From Rubrivivax gelatinosus IL144 (lineage in GTDB: Bacteria; Pseudomonadota; Gammaproteobacteria; Burkholderiales; Burkholderiaceae_C), in NCBI RefSeq assembly GCF_000284255.1, contig NC_017075.1, forward strand, positions 2,232,001 through 2,296,000: a DNA stretch of 64,000 nucleotides, given 5' to 3'. The notes beneath the pieces are model-generated. The model searched no databases, had not been told where the DNA came from, and saw nothing but the letters and a program-made list of their open reading frames with translations. Of the stretch, positions 1-9,222 are shown one piece after another. Each line of letters opens with the position of its first letter. Within the stretch, counting starts at the first letter, position 1. Position numbers and translations under genes: made by a program.

Positions 1-64
1 CGTCCGTGGGTCGCCGTCCTGCGCTGGGTCAAGCCGGGGCCGGGAAAGCGTCACGCTGCGGCGC

Positions 65-93
65 TTGTTCTGCCGGGGCGCGCCGACTATGAT
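65..93 (+). promoter_or_regulatory. sigma-70-type promoter of nsrR-nnrS
   Basis: TTGTTC (65-70) and TATGAT (88-93) are separated by exactly 17 bases, a good sigma-70 layout. The expected transcription start is near position 100, inside the operator just downstream. The first gene starts at 126. Read by eye only; no transcript data. Confidence 0.6.
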
Positions 94-94
94 T

Positions 95-113
95 GCTGCA
101 TTAAAAATACAGC
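95..113 (+). promoter_or_regulatory. NsrR-type operator upstream of nsrR
   Basis: GCTGCATTAAAAATACAGC is an inverted repeat: the left arm GCTGCATT matches the reverse complement of the right arm (GCTGTATT) at 7 of 8 positions around an AAA centre. It resembles the A/T-centred NsrR motif with TGCAT/ATGCA-like arms known from other proteobacteria. It overlaps the predicted transcription start, so the encoded regulator probably represses its own operon. That link is inferred. Confidence 0.6.
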
Positions 114-125
114 TTTAAGCCGGCG

Positions 126-593
126 ATGAAACTGACCAGCTTCACCGACTACAGCCTGCGGGTGCTGATCTACCTGGCCACGCGCCCGGGCCGGCGCGCG
201 ACGATCGGCGAGATCGCGGCCAAGTTCTCGGCCTCCGAGAACCACCTGACCAAGGTCGTGCACTTCCTGGCCACCGAAGGCGTGCTGGCGACGGTGCGCG
301 GCAAGGGCGGCGGTCTGGGGCTGGCGCGGCCGCCGCAGGACATCGTCGTCGGCGACATCGTGCGTCGCACCGAGGGCCAGGCGATGCCGGCCGAGTGTTT
401 CGGCAGCGGCGGCGCCTGCGCGATCGCGCCGTGCTGCCGGCTGCGCGGCGTGCTCGGCGAGGCCGTCGACGCCTTCTACGCGGTGCTCGACCGCTACACG
501 CTGGAAGACCTGGTCGCCAACCGCGACCAGCTCGACGGCATCCTGCGCATCGGCGAGATGCCGGTGGCCGCCCCGATGGAGCTGCGGGCATGA
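126..593 (+). CDS. nsrR: Rrf2-family regulator, NsrR-like nitric oxide sensor
   Basis: A 155-residue Rrf2-family repressor. The N-terminal winged helix-turn-helix (about residues 1-80, with GGGLGLARPP in the wing) is followed by a cysteine cluster C91, C98, C103 and C104. In NsrR, conserved cysteines of this region hold an Fe-S cluster that reacts with nitric oxide and releases DNA. The length is standard. Its stop overlaps the start of an NnrS gene (ATGA), which strongly supports NsrR over IscR or another Rrf2 protein. A promoter and palindromic operator sit directly upstream, consistent with autoregulation. Exact cluster ligands cannot be settled from sequence because there are four nearby cysteines. 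Confidence 0.85.
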   Translation: MKLTSFTDYSLRVLIYLATRPGRRATIGEIAAKFSASENHLTKVVHFLATEGVLATVRGKGGGLGLARPPQDIVVGDIVRRTEGQAMPAECFGSGGACAIAPCCRLRGVLGEAVDAFYAVLDRYTLEDLVANRDQLDGILRIGEMPVAAPMELRA

Positions 594-1777
594 CGACGAT
601 CCCGCTGCATTTCACGCCGCGCGAACCGGTGCGCGGCTTCGGCTTCTGGCGCCTGGGTTTCCGTCCGTTCTACCTGCTGGCCGCCGGTTTCGCCGCGCTG
701 TCGATCGCCTTGTGGGCGCTGCAGTTCGGCGGCCTGCTGGGCGCCGCCTATCTCGCCGGGCCGCTGTGGCACGCGCACGAGATGCTGTTCGGCTTCACGC
801 TGGCGGTCGTCGTCGGCTTTCTGTTCACCGCCGGGCGCAACTGGTCGGGCCAGCCGACGCCGACCGGCGGCGCGCTGGCGGCGCTGGCCGGGCTCTGGCT
901 CGCCGGCCGGCTGCTGCTGCTGACGCCCTGGGGCCTGGCGGCCGCGGTGGTCAACATCGCCTTCCCGCTGCTGGCCGCCGTCGGCCTGGGGCGTGCGCTG
1001 TACGCCGGGCGCAACCAGCGCAACTACTTCTTCGTCGCGCTGCTGGTGGCGATGGCCGGCGCGCAGGCGCTGTTCCACCTGACGCTGCTCGGCGTGCTCG
1101 ACCTGCCGCTGCGCGCGGGCATCCAGATCGGGCTGGACGTCGTGCTCTTCGTGATGGCCGTCGTCGCCGGCCGCGTGGTGCCGATGTTCACCAACAACGG
1201 TGTGCCGGGCACCGGCGCCGAACGCCGGCCGCGTGTCGAACAGGTGGCGCTGGGCAGCGTGCTGGCGCTGCTGGCCGCCGACGTGCTGGGCCTGCCGGGC
1301 GTGGCCGTCGCCGCGCTTGCCGCTGTCGCCGCGCTGGCGCACGGCCTGCGGCTGGCGCTGTGGCGGCCGCAGCGCACGCGGCCCAACCCGCTGGTCTGGA
1401 TCCTGCACGCCGCCTACGCCTGGATCCCGCTGCACCTCGCGCTGCGCGCCGCGGCCGAGCTCGGCTGGGCCCAGGCCTCGCTGGCGACGCACGCGCTGAC
1501 CGCCGGCGCGATCGGCGCGCTGACGCTGGGCATGATGACGCGCACCGCGCGCGGCCACACCGGCCGGCCGCTGCGCGCCGACCGCTGGGACATCGCCGCC
1601 TACGTGCTGGTGCTGGCCGGCGGAGTGGTGCGCGTGCTGGGGCCGCTGCTGCTGCCGGGCTTGATGCAGGCCGAGATCGTCGTCTCGGGCGCCTGCTGGG
1701 CCGCGGCCTTCGCGGTCTACGCCTGGCGCTACGCGCCTTCGCTGTGGCGCGTGCGCGCCGACGGCCAGCCCGGCTGA
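590..1777 (+). CDS. nnrS: NnrS family haem-copper membrane protein
   Basis: A polytopic inner-membrane protein of 395 residues. The start chosen is the ATG that overlaps the nsrR stop; the same frame stays open further upstream only as a shadow of nsrR. It opens with the family pattern FWRLGFRPFYLLAAGF, has about 12 hydrophobic segments, and keeps conserved motifs such as LWHAHEMLFGF, RVVPMFTNNG and LTLGMMTRTARGHTGR, whose histidines are likely haem/metal ligands. NnrS proteins protect against nitrosative stress, probably by limiting formation of iron-nitrosyl complexes, and are commonly NsrR targets. Co-transcription with nsrR fits that role. Confidence 0.9.
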   Translation: MTTIPLHFTPREPVRGFGFWRLGFRPFYLLAAGFAALSIALWALQFGGLLGAAYLAGPLWHAHEMLFGFTLAVVVGFLFTAGRNWSGQPTPTGGALAALAGLWLAGRLLLLTPWGLAAAVVNIAFPLLAAVGLGRALYAGRNQRNYFFVALLVAMAGAQALFHLTLLGVLDLPLRAGIQIGLDVVLFVMAVVAGRVVPMFTNNGVPGTGAERRPRVEQVALGSVLALLAADVLGLPGVAVAALAAVAALAHGLRLALWRPQRTRPNPLVWILHAAYAWIPLHLALRAAAELGWAQASLATHALTAGAIGALTLGMMTRTARGHTGRPLRADRWDIAAYVLVLAGGVVRVLGPLLLPGLMQAEIVVSGACWAAAFAVYAWRYAPSLWRVRADGQPG

Positions 1778-1825
1778 CACCCGCGTGACGGCCGGGGCCG
1801 GCCGCCAGCGGGCAAGATCGGCCGC

Positions 1826-2254
1826 ATGAGCGCTCTGCATCCTTCGGCGTCGGTCGACGCCTTCAACGCCCGCGGCGTCGGCCACCTGCCGGGCCATCTG
1901 GGCATCGTCGTCACCGCCGTCGCGGCGCGCGAGCTGCGCGCCGAACTCGCGGTGCAGCCCTGGCTGATGGCGCCCAACGGCTACCTGCACGCCGGCAGCG
2001 TCGTCACGCTGGCCGACACCGCCTGCGGCTACGGCTGCGTCGCCCACCTGCCCGAAGGCGCCAGCGGCTTCACGACCGTCGAGCTGAAGTCCAACCACCT
2101 CGGCACCGCACGCGACGGCGTGCTCGACGTCGTCGCGACGCTGGCCCACGGCGGCCGCACGACGCAGGTCTGGGACGCCGTCGTCACGCACCGCGACAGC
2201 GGCCGCACGCTGGCGCTGTTCCGCTGCACGCAGATGCTGCTGTACCCGCGCTAG
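1826..2254 (+). CDS. PaaI-family hotdog-fold thioesterase
   Basis: A 142-residue cytoplasmic hotdog-fold protein. The segment NGYLHAGSVVTLADTACG (from N51) is the PaaI/4-hydroxybenzoyl-CoA thioesterase signature, with the loop around H55 and an acidic residue (D64) at the usual catalytic position. Such enzymes hydrolyse acyl- or aryl-CoA thioesters; the substrate cannot be read from the sequence. It follows nnrS after 48 bases with no evident terminator. Its TAG stop lies in the palindrome CTAG at 2251-2254, which also supplies the stop of the convergent methyltransferase gene. Confidence 0.85.
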   Translation: MSALHPSASVDAFNARGVGHLPGHLGIVVTAVAARELRAELAVQPWLMAPNGYLHAGSVVTLADTACGYGCVAHLPEGASGFTTVELKSNHLGTARDGVLDVVATLAHGGRTTQVWDAVVTHRDSGRTLALFRCTQMLLYPR

Positions 2255-3302
2255 GGGCGCTGGACGACGACCGGCTGCTCCGCCGCAGCGCGGGCGCGCA
2301 GCTGGCCGCAGCCGCCAGCGACGTCCTGGCCGGCCGAGCGCCGCAGCCGCGTCAGCACGCCGCGCCGGCCGAGCGCGCGCGCCATCTCGGCGGCGCGTTC
2401 CCAGGGCGGGCGGCGGAAGGCGTCGCCCTCGGTCTCGTTGTACGGGATCAGGTTCATCATCGCGTAGCGCCCGGCCAGCAGGCGCGCGATCGCGTCGACC
2501 TCGTCGTCGCCGTCGTTGATGCCGTCGAGCAGCGTCCACTGGTACTGGATCGGGTAGCCGGTGGCGCGGGCGTAGCGTTCGCCGGCCTCGACGATCTCCT
2601 CGGGCGCGATCTTCGGTGCACGCGGCAGCAGGCGTTCGCGCAGCTCGGCCTTGGTGGTGTGCAGCGACAGCGCCAGCGCCGGCTTCACGCGGCCCAAGGG
2701 CAGGCGCTCGAAGGCGCGCGGGTCGCCGACGGTCGAGAACACCAGGTTCTTGTGGCCGATGCCGCCGGCGGTGCCGAGCAGGTCGATCGCTTCGAGCACC
2801 GCGTCGAGGTTGTGCGAAGGCTCGCCCATGCCCATGAACACGACCTTGGAGACGCTGCGCCGCTGCCGCGCCAGCACGACCTGGGCGACGATCTCGGCGC
2901 TGCCGAGCTGGCGCAGCAGGCCGTCGCGCCCGGTCATGCAGAAGACGCAGCCGACGGCGCAGCCGACCTGGGTCGAGACGCAGAGCCCGTCGCGCGGCAG
3001 CAGCACGCTCTCGACGGTCTGGCCGTCGCCCAGGCCGACGAGCAGGCGCTCGGCGCCGTCTTCGGCCGGGTGCGCCGACTGCAGCGTCGCCAGCGCGCCC
3101 AGCGAGTCGAACAGCGCCGGCAGCGCCTCGAACAGCGGGCGCGGGTAGAAGTGCTCGGCCTGGCCGCGGCCGGCGGTCGGCGCGCGGCACTGCACCCAGT
3201 TGCGCAGCAGGCGTTCCTCGTGGCCGGGGCCGGCACCCAGCGCGCGCAGGCGCTGGCGCAGTTCGGCGATGCCGCGCGGCGCGCCGGCGGCGTGGGCGGG
3301 GC

Positions 3303-3306
<4 letters not shown>
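2251..3306 (-). CDS. RlmN-like radical SAM RNA methyltransferase
   Basis: A 351-residue RlmN/Cfr-family protein. The radical-SAM cluster motif CxxxCxxC is C116-C120-C123, and both extra cysteines of the mechanism are present: C109 (seven residues before the cluster, as C118 of E. coli RlmN) and C333 in GGCGQL (as C355). GMGEPSHN is the SAM-binding GGE-like motif. It should therefore be able to methylate C2 of an adenosine in 23S rRNA or tRNA. It is about 30 residues shorter than E. coli RlmN at the N-terminus. It sits outside the usual ndk/ispG/hisS neighbourhood, so it may be a second paralogue. The ATG overlaps the stop of the sigma-54 activator (ATGA), so the two are co-transcribed. Confidence 0.85.
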
Positions 3307-4655
<1,349 letters not shown>

Positions 4656-4697
4656 GCGGGCAGTGTAGCGTGCCGGCCTGCCGTCGGTGTCAGTTCT

Positions 4698-4717
4698 GGC
4701 TGTCACGGATGGCAGTC
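4698..4717. promoter_or_regulatory. imperfect dyad, candidate activator-binding site
   Basis: GGCTGTCA (4698-4705) and TGGCAGTC (4710-4717) form a dyad with 6 of 8 matched pairs around CGGA. A further TGTCA lies at 4689-4693, a direct repeat of 4701-4705. The centre is about 110 bases upstream of the transcription start expected from the sigma-54-like element at 4790, a normal distance for an enhancer-binding protein. It is also within 60 bases of the activator gene's own start. Unproven. Confidence 0.35.
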
Positions 4718-4760
4718 ATGCGACCTTGCGGGCTTCAGGGTCTTGCAGATAAGTCCCTGT

Positions 4761-4778
4761 CGGGAAACGAGTTTCCGG
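4761..4778. promoter_or_regulatory. dyad CGGGAAAC-GA-GTTTCCGG
   Basis: The core GGAAAC-GA-GTTTCC is a perfect inverted repeat, and the outer pair extends it to 7 of 8 matches. It lies between the activator gene and petA, 12 bases upstream of the putative -24 element, so it could be an operator for a second regulator. No regulator can be assigned. Confidence 0.4.
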
Positions 4779-4789
4779 CTTTCTGGCGG

Positions 4790-4807
4790 TTGGCACGCGG
4801 CTTGATT
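4790..4807 (+). promoter_or_regulatory. putative sigma-54 (-24/-12) promoter of the Rieske gene
   Basis: TTGGCACGCGGCTTGATT fits the sigma-54 pattern TGGCAC-N5-TTGCW except that the conserved C of the -12 GC is A. The -24 GG is intact. Transcription would start near 4817, leaving a leader of about 30 bases before the ATG at 4849. The divergent neighbour encodes a sigma-54 activator, which raises the prior for a real site. The -12 mismatch is the main reason for doubt. Confidence 0.5.
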
Positions 4808-4848
4808 GGAAATGCCTGACACGCAACCCGCGAAGAAGGACTGACTCG

Positions 4849-5463
4849 ATGGACATGACGCTGCCCGCACCGGGATCGCCCGCCAATGCCGAACGCCGCA
4901 CCTGGATCATGGTGACCAGCGCGGCCGGGGGCGCAGCCGCGGTCGCCACGGCGATCCCGTTCGTCTCGACGCTCGCCCCGAGCGAGCGTGCCAAGGCCGC
5001 CGGCGCGCCGGTGGAGGTCGACATCTCCTCGCTCGCTCCGGGCGAGCTGAGAACCGTGGAATGGCGCGGCAAGCCGGTGTGGATCGTTCGCCGCACCCCG
5101 GAGATGCTGGCGTCGCTGAACGGCCACGACGACCAGCTCGTCGACCCGAAGTCCGAGCGCAAGCAGCAGCCCGACTACGCGCAGAACGCCACGCGTTCGA
5201 TCAACCCCGAGGTCTTCGTCGCGGTCGGCATCTGCACCCACCTCGGCTGCTCGCCGAGCAAGGTCAACAAGGGCAGCGGCAACCCCAGCGTGCCGGCCGA
5301 CTGGCCGGGCGGCTTCTTCTGCCCCTGCCACGGCTCGACCTTCGACGGCGCCGGCCGCGTCTTCAAGAACAAACCCGCGCCGACGAACCTGGAGATCCCG
5401 CCGCACGTCTACGTCGCCGAGAACCGGCTGCTGATCGGCGAGGACAAGAGCGCCGCGGCCTGA
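4849..5463 (+). CDS. petA: solitary Rieske iron-sulfur subunit of cytochrome bc1
   Basis: A 204-residue ubiquinol-cytochrome c reductase Rieske protein. An N-terminal anchor (about 20-45) starts with ERRTWI, a twin-arginine-like signal, as expected because Rieske proteins are exported folded. The 2Fe-2S boxes are complete: CTHLGC (C129, H131, C134) and CPCHGS (C158, C160, H161). It would take electrons from quinol and pass them to cytochrome c1. In most proteobacteria petA is followed by cytochrome b and c1 genes; here a terminator follows directly, so it is a stand-alone copy. Rubrivivax gelatinosus is known to have two exchangeable Rieske genes, and this looks like the orphan one (petA2). 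Confidence 0.93.
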   Translation: MDMTLPAPGSPANAERRTWIMVTSAAGGAAAVATAIPFVSTLAPSERAKAAGAPVEVDISSLAPGELRTVEWRGKPVWIVRRTPEMLASLNGHDDQLVDPKSERKQQPDYAQNATRSINPEVFVAVGICTHLGCSPSKVNKGSGNPSVPADWPGGFFCPCHGSTFDGAGRVFKNKPAPTNLEIPPHVYVAENRLLIGEDKSAAA

Positions 5464-5540
5464 GTTCGGCCTGACGGCCGCCGGCGCCTGCCGCGGGTCA
5501 CCCCGCCTCGGATGCCGGACGCCTGCAGGCCACCTTGTCA

Positions 5541-5566
5541 CGCCCGGCCGCCGCCGGGCGTTTTTT
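5541..5566 (+). terminator. rho-independent terminator after petA
   Basis: CGCCCGGC pairs with GCCGGGCG and is followed by TTTTTT (5561-5566). The T-run is on the plus strand, so this ends petA transcription. It ends just before the stop codon of the convergent fpr gene. It also confirms that no cytochrome b gene is co-transcribed. Confidence 0.85.
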
Positions 5567-5568
5567 CG

Positions 5569-6342
5569 TCACTGGTCGGCGAACGCGCGCTCGATGACGA
5601 AGTCGCCCGGCGTCGTCGTGTTGCCTTCCTTGAAGCGCATGCCTTCGAGCATGTGCTTCAGGTCGCGCAGCATCGCCGGGCTGCCGCAGATCATCACCCG
5701 GTCGTGGATCGGGTCGAGCATCGGCAGGTCCAGGTCGTCGAACATCTTGCCCGACTGGATCAGCTCGGTGATGCGGCCGCGGTTGCGGTAGTTCTCGCGC
5801 GTCACCGTCGGGTAGTACAGCAGCTGGCTCTGGATCATCTCGCCCAGGAACTCGTGCTCGGGCAGGTTCTTCGTGAGCAGGTCGTGATAGGCCAGCTCGT
5901 CGACCTGGCGCACGCCGTGCACGAGGATGACCTTCTCGAACTTCTCGTAGGTCTCCGGGTCGCGGATGATCGACATGAACGGGGCCAGCCCGGTGCCGGT
6001 CGAGAACAGGTACAGGCGCTTGCCGGGCAGCAGGTAGTCGATCAGCAGCGTGCCGGTGGGCTTGCGGCCGACGATGATGCTGTCGCCCACCTGGATGTGC
6101 TGCAGCCGCGAGGTCAGCGGGCCATTGGGCACCTTGATGCTGAGGAACTCGAGGTGCTCCTCGTAGTTGGGGCTGACGATGCTGTAGGCGCGCAGCAGCG
6201 GCTTGCCCTCCACACGCAGCCCGATCATCGTGAAGTGACCGTTGGAGAAACGCAGCGACTGGTCGCGCGTCGTCGTGAACGTGAACAGGCGGTCAGTCCA
6301 GTGATGGACGCTCAGGACACGCTCTTCGTTGAATGCACTCAT
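5569..6342 (-). CDS. fpr: ferredoxin/flavodoxin-NADP+ reductase
   Basis: A 257-residue FAD-dependent reductase moving electrons between NADPH and ferredoxin or flavodoxin. RAYSIVSPN is the FAD-binding RxYS motif (about residues 51-59), STGTGLAPFMS the NADP-binding loop (about 116-126) and VMICGSPAML the C-terminal nucleotide-contact motif. The protein ends in ERAFADQ, close to bacterial subclass-I enzymes. I start at the ATG at 6342, which gives the usual family length; the 67 residues upstream in frame are Arg/Pro-rich junk. It is a single gene convergent with petA. An FNR-like palindrome lies in its leader (6355-6368). Confidence 0.93.
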   Translation of the reverse strand: MSAFNEERVLSVHHWTDRLFTFTTTRDQSLRFSNGHFTMIGLRVEGKPLLRAYSIVSPNYEEHLEFLSIKVPNGPLTSRLQHIQVGDSIIVGRKPTGTLLIDYLLPGKRLYLFSTGTGLAPFMSIIRDPETYEKFEKVILVHGVRQVDELAYHDLLTKNLPEHEFLGEMIQSQLLYYPTVTRENYRNRGRITELIQSGKMFDDLDLPMLDPIHDRVMICGSPAMLRDLKHMLEGMRFKEGNTTTPGDFVIERAFADQ

Positions 6343-6354
6343 AACCGGGCGAGG

Positions 6355-6368
6355 TTGAACCAGATCAA
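6355..6368. promoter_or_regulatory. FNR-like box in the fpr leader
   Basis: TTGAA-CCAG-ATCAA matches the FNR consensus TTGAT-N4-ATCAA at 9 of 10 positions. It lies only 13 bases upstream of the fpr start codon on the minus strand, so bound FNR would more likely repress fpr than activate it, unless the promoter lies unusually close. A second palindrome ATTCGCGAAT is at 6378-6387. Function is inferred. Confidence 0.4.
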
Positions 6369-6469
6369 ATGCTACACATTCGCGAATACCCTGATGCGCT
6401 CCCCCTTGCCGGCGACGTGGCGAATTCCCGCCATCCGGGTGTGGCCGGCGGCGGCTACAGTCTCGGCCG

Positions 6470-6841
6470 ATGGATGAATTGAAGGGCGCCGCGGGCGCCG
6501 ACGAAGTCTGTGTCGCGGTGCTCTGCGCCGCCTGGTGCCGCACCTGCGACGCCTATGCACCGGTGCTGGATGCGGTGGCCGCCGAGTTTCCCGGCCTGGC
6601 GCGGCGCTGGATCGACATCGAGGACGAGGCCGACCTGGTCGGCGACCTGGACGTCGAGACCTTCCCGACGGTGCTCGTCTTCGACCGCGCCGCGGTGCGT
6701 TTCTGCGGCCCGCTGACGCCGCAGCCCGAGACCTTGCGCCGCGTGCTGCGCGCTGCGCTGGACGACCCACGGCCGGCGCGGGCGCTGGCGCCCGAGGTCG
6801 CCGAACTGGCCGGGCGGCTGCGCGACGAGGTCTTCGCGTGA
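6470..6841 (+). CDS. thioredoxin-like protein
   Basis: A 123-residue cytoplasmic thioredoxin-fold protein without a signal peptide. The redox motif is CRTC in AAWCRTCDAYAPVL (about residues 22-26), replacing the CGPC of classical thioredoxin. The cis-proline segment is ETFPTVLVF. The C-terminal 25 residues extend past the fold as a charged helix. It probably reduces or holds disulfides in an unknown partner. Its TGA overlaps the GTG start of the following NUDIX/MBL gene, so the two are translated together. Confidence 0.8.
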   Translation: MDELKGAAGADEVCVAVLCAAWCRTCDAYAPVLDAVAAEFPGLARRWIDIEDEADLVGDLDVETFPTVLVFDRAAVRFCGPLTPQPETLRRVLRAALDDPRPARALAPEVAELAGRLRDEVFA

Positions 6842-8514
6842 GTTCGTACCGCGTGCCGCCGGACGCACGCGCCGCAGCCTCGCTGCTGCTCGTTCGCGAC
6901 GGCGCCGCGGGGCCCGAACTGCTGCTGATGCGCCGTGCCGAACGCGCCGGCGACTACCGCAGTGGCCTGTGCGTCTTCCCGGGTGGCGTGCTCGACGCCC
7001 GCGACCGCGACGCGCAGGCCTGGGTCGTCGGCGACGACGACGCCGTCTGGTCGGCGCGCTTGGGCCTGGCCCAAGGCGGGCAGGACTACGCCGTCGCCGC
7101 GCTGCGCGAGTGTTTCGAGGAGGTCGGCCTGCTGCTCGCCGACCGGCCCTTCGACGCCGTCGCCGCGGCCGTGTGGCGGCGCCGGCTGCACGCCGGCGAG
7201 GTCGGCATCGCCGAGGTCTGCGCCGCGCTGGGCGTGAAGCTGGACCTGCGCGCTCTGAGCTACCACAGCCACTGGCTGACGCCGCCCGGCGTGCCCAAGC
7301 GTTTCGACACGCGTTTCTTCGCCGTGGCGGCGCCTGTCGGCCAGCATGCCGAGGTCGACGGCGCCGAGGCGGTCGAGCTGATGTGGCTGACGCCGCAGGC
7401 CGCGCTGGACCCGGCGCGCGGCCTGAAGCTGCTGCCGGTGACCGAGCGCACGCTGGAGGAGCTGCTGCGTTTCGCCGATGCCGCCTCGGCGCTGGCCGAC
7501 TCGGCGGCGCGGCGCGACATCCGCCTGACGATGCCGCGCGCCGCGCGCCAGGCCGACGGCCGGCGCACGGTGCTGATGCCCGAACACCACGCCTGGGCCG
7601 AGGTCGGCCGGCTCGACCCCGAGGGCCGCGGCGACGCGCTCGGCGAGCTGGTCGCCGGCCGCGCCGTGCGGTTGTCGCCGCGCATCGTGCGTGTCACCGC
7701 GCCCAACCCCGGGCTGATGACCGGCCCGGGCACCAACAGCTACTTCGTCGGCAGCGGCGACGCCTGGACCGTCATCGACCCCGGCCCGGCCGATGAGCGC
7801 CATCTGCAGGCGCTGCTGGCCGCGGCACCCGGGCGCATCGAACGCATCCTCGTCACCCACACCCACCGCGACCATTCGCCCGGCGCGGCGGCGCTGGCCG
7901 CGGCCACCGGCGCGCCGGTGATGGGGCGCCGGCCGGAGTTCCACGACGGCCAGGACACGAGCTTCCGGCCCGAGCACGAACCCGCCGACGGGGAGCGCCT
8001 GGACTGCGGCGGCTCCGTGCTGCGTGTGATCGCGACGCCGGGCCACGCCTCCAACCACCTGTGTTTCCTGCTCGAGGACGAGGACCTGCTGTTCACCGGC
8101 GACCACGTGATGCAGGGCTCGACCGTCGTCATCAACCCGCCCGACGGCGACATGGTGGCCTACCTGGCGTCGCTGGAGCGGCTGCGCGCGGCGCCGCCGG
8201 TCTGGCTGGCGCCGGGGCACGGCTTCCTCGTCGCCGAGCCGCGCGCGGTGTTCGACGCGCTGATCCGCCACCGGCTGCGGCGCGAGGAGCGGGTCGTGCG
8301 CGCCTTGGCGCGGCTCGGCGAAGGCGACCTGGACATGCTGCTGCCCGAGGTCTATGCCGACGTGCCGGCGCTGCTGCACGCGCCGGCGCGGCGTTCGCTG
8401 CTGGCGCATCTGCTGAAACTCGCCGCCGACGGCGTGGCCGCCAGCGACGACGGCGTGGCCTGGCGCTACGTCGGCCCGGGTTCGCGCCAGTCGCCGTCGA
8501 CCAGCAGCTCGTAG
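6838..8514 (+). CDS. NUDIX hydrolase fused to a metallo-beta-lactamase-fold hydrolase
   Basis: A 558-residue two-domain protein starting at a GTG that overlaps the thioredoxin stop. Residues 10-230 are a NUDIX domain: FPGG (47-50) and RECFEEVG (90-97) form the Nudix box, split by an insertion of about 40 residues as in NUDT19-like enzymes. Residues 270-545 are a metallo-beta-lactamase fold with HTHRDH (341-346), PGHAS (401-405), the GD of TGDHVM (421-422) and PGHG (459-462), resembling the LACTB2/glyoxalase II-like group. Both active sites look complete. One would cleave nucleoside-diphosphate linkages (perhaps CoA-type), the other a thioester or phosphodiester. The 3' end overlaps the convergent bpt gene by 49 bases. 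Confidence 0.85.
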   Translation: MSSYRVPPDARAAASLLLVRDGAAGPELLLMRRAERAGDYRSGLCVFPGGVLDARDRDAQAWVVGDDDAVWSARLGLAQGGQDYAVAALRECFEEVGLLLADRPFDAVAAAVWRRRLHAGEVGIAEVCAALGVKLDLRALSYHSHWLTPPGVPKRFDTRFFAVAAPVGQHAEVDGAEAVELMWLTPQAALDPARGLKLLPVTERTLEELLRFADAASALADSAARRDIRLTMPRAARQADGRRTVLMPEHHAWAEVGRLDPEGRGDALGELVAGRAVRLSPRIVRVTAPNPGLMTGPGTNSYFVGSGDAWTVIDPGPADERHLQALLAAAPGRIERILVTHTHRDHSPGAAALAAATGAPVMGRRPEFHDGQDTSFRPEHEPADGERLDCGGSVLRVIATPGHASNHLCFLLEDEDLLFTGDHVMQGSTVVINPPDGDMVAYLASLERLRAAPPVWLAPGHGFLVAEPRAVFDALIRHRLRREERVVRALARLGEGDLDMLLPEVYADVPALLHAPARRSLLAHLLKLAADGVAASDDGVAWRYVGPGSRQSPSTSSS

Positions 8515-9194
8515 GGCCGGAACAGGCTCTTGTAGGCCATCTTCGTGCTCTCGGCGATCCAGTAGCCCAGGTACAGGTGCGGCAGCCCGAGCTGGCGCGT
8601 CTGCTCGACCTGCCAGAGCACGCTGTAGGTGCCGTAGCTGGCGCGTTCGTCGGGCTCGTAGAAGGTGTAGACGGCCGAGATGCCGTCGTTGAGCACGTCG
8701 ACGATGGACACCATCTTCAACTCGCCCTCGGGGCTGCGGAACTCGACGAGGCGCGAGTTGACGCGGCTTTGCAGCAGGAACTGCGTGTACTGGTCGACGC
8801 TGTCGTGGTCCATGCCGCCGCCGGCGTGGCGCCCCGACTGGTAGCGCAGGTAGAGCTGGTAGTGCTCGGGCACGAAACATAGGCGCAGCACGCGCGCCTT
8901 CAGCGCCTCGTGCTGCTTCCAGGCCCGGCGCTGGCTGCGCGAGGGCACGAAGCGGTCCACCGGCACGCGCAGCGGCACGCAGGCGCGGCAGCCGTCGCAA
9001 TAGGGCCGGTAGGTGAACATGCCGCTGCGGCGAAAGCCGGCGGCGACCAGCGCCGAGTAGGCGTCGGCGTGGATCAGGTGGCTGGGCGTGGCGACCTGAG
9101 ACCGCGCCTGCACGCCCGGCAGGTAGCTGCACGGGTAGGGCGCGGTCGCGTAGAACTGCAGCGACGAGAGGGGAAGCTCCTTCGGATGCGTCAC
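8466..9194 (-). CDS. bpt: aspartate/glutamate leucyltransferase (N-degron enzyme)
   Basis: A 242-residue Bpt-type aminoacyl-tRNA-protein transferase, which adds Leu to proteins with N-terminal Asp or Glu and so marks them for ClpS/ClpAP. The N-terminal part has the family cysteines in [18 protein letters not shown] (about 63-79), and the GNAT-like C-terminal part has [23 protein letters not shown] use the GTG at 9194, giving VTHPKELPL and the usual length; upstream residues are low-complexity. It lies 28 bases after aat in the same operon. Its last 49 bases overlap the convergent NUDIX/MBL gene. Confidence 0.93.
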   Translation of the reverse strand: MTHPKELPLSSLQFYATAPYPCSYLPGVQARSQVATPSHLIHADAYSALVAAGFRRSGMFTYRPYCDGCRACVPLRVPVDRFVPSRSQRRAWKQHEALKARVLRLCFVPEHYQLYLRYQSGRHAGGGMDHDSVDQYTQFLLQSRVNSRLVEFRSPEGELKMVSIVDVLNDGISAVYTFYEPDERASYGTYSVLWQVEQTRQLGLPHLYLGYWIAESTKMAYKSLFRPYELLVDGDWREPGPT

Positions 9195-9222
9195 GGGGGT
9201 GTCGTTCCGGCGCCGGGGGCGA

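Noticed and set aside
5464..5540. Possible start of cytochrome b (petB) after the Rieske gene
   Set aside because: A terminator follows within 80 bases and the next gene is convergent fpr. No petB-like sequence is present.
6378..6387. Perfect palindrome ATTCGCGAAT upstream of fpr as a regulator site
   Set aside because: A 10-base palindrome in GC-rich DNA is expected by chance at this scale, and no regulator can be named. It is mentioned only in passing.
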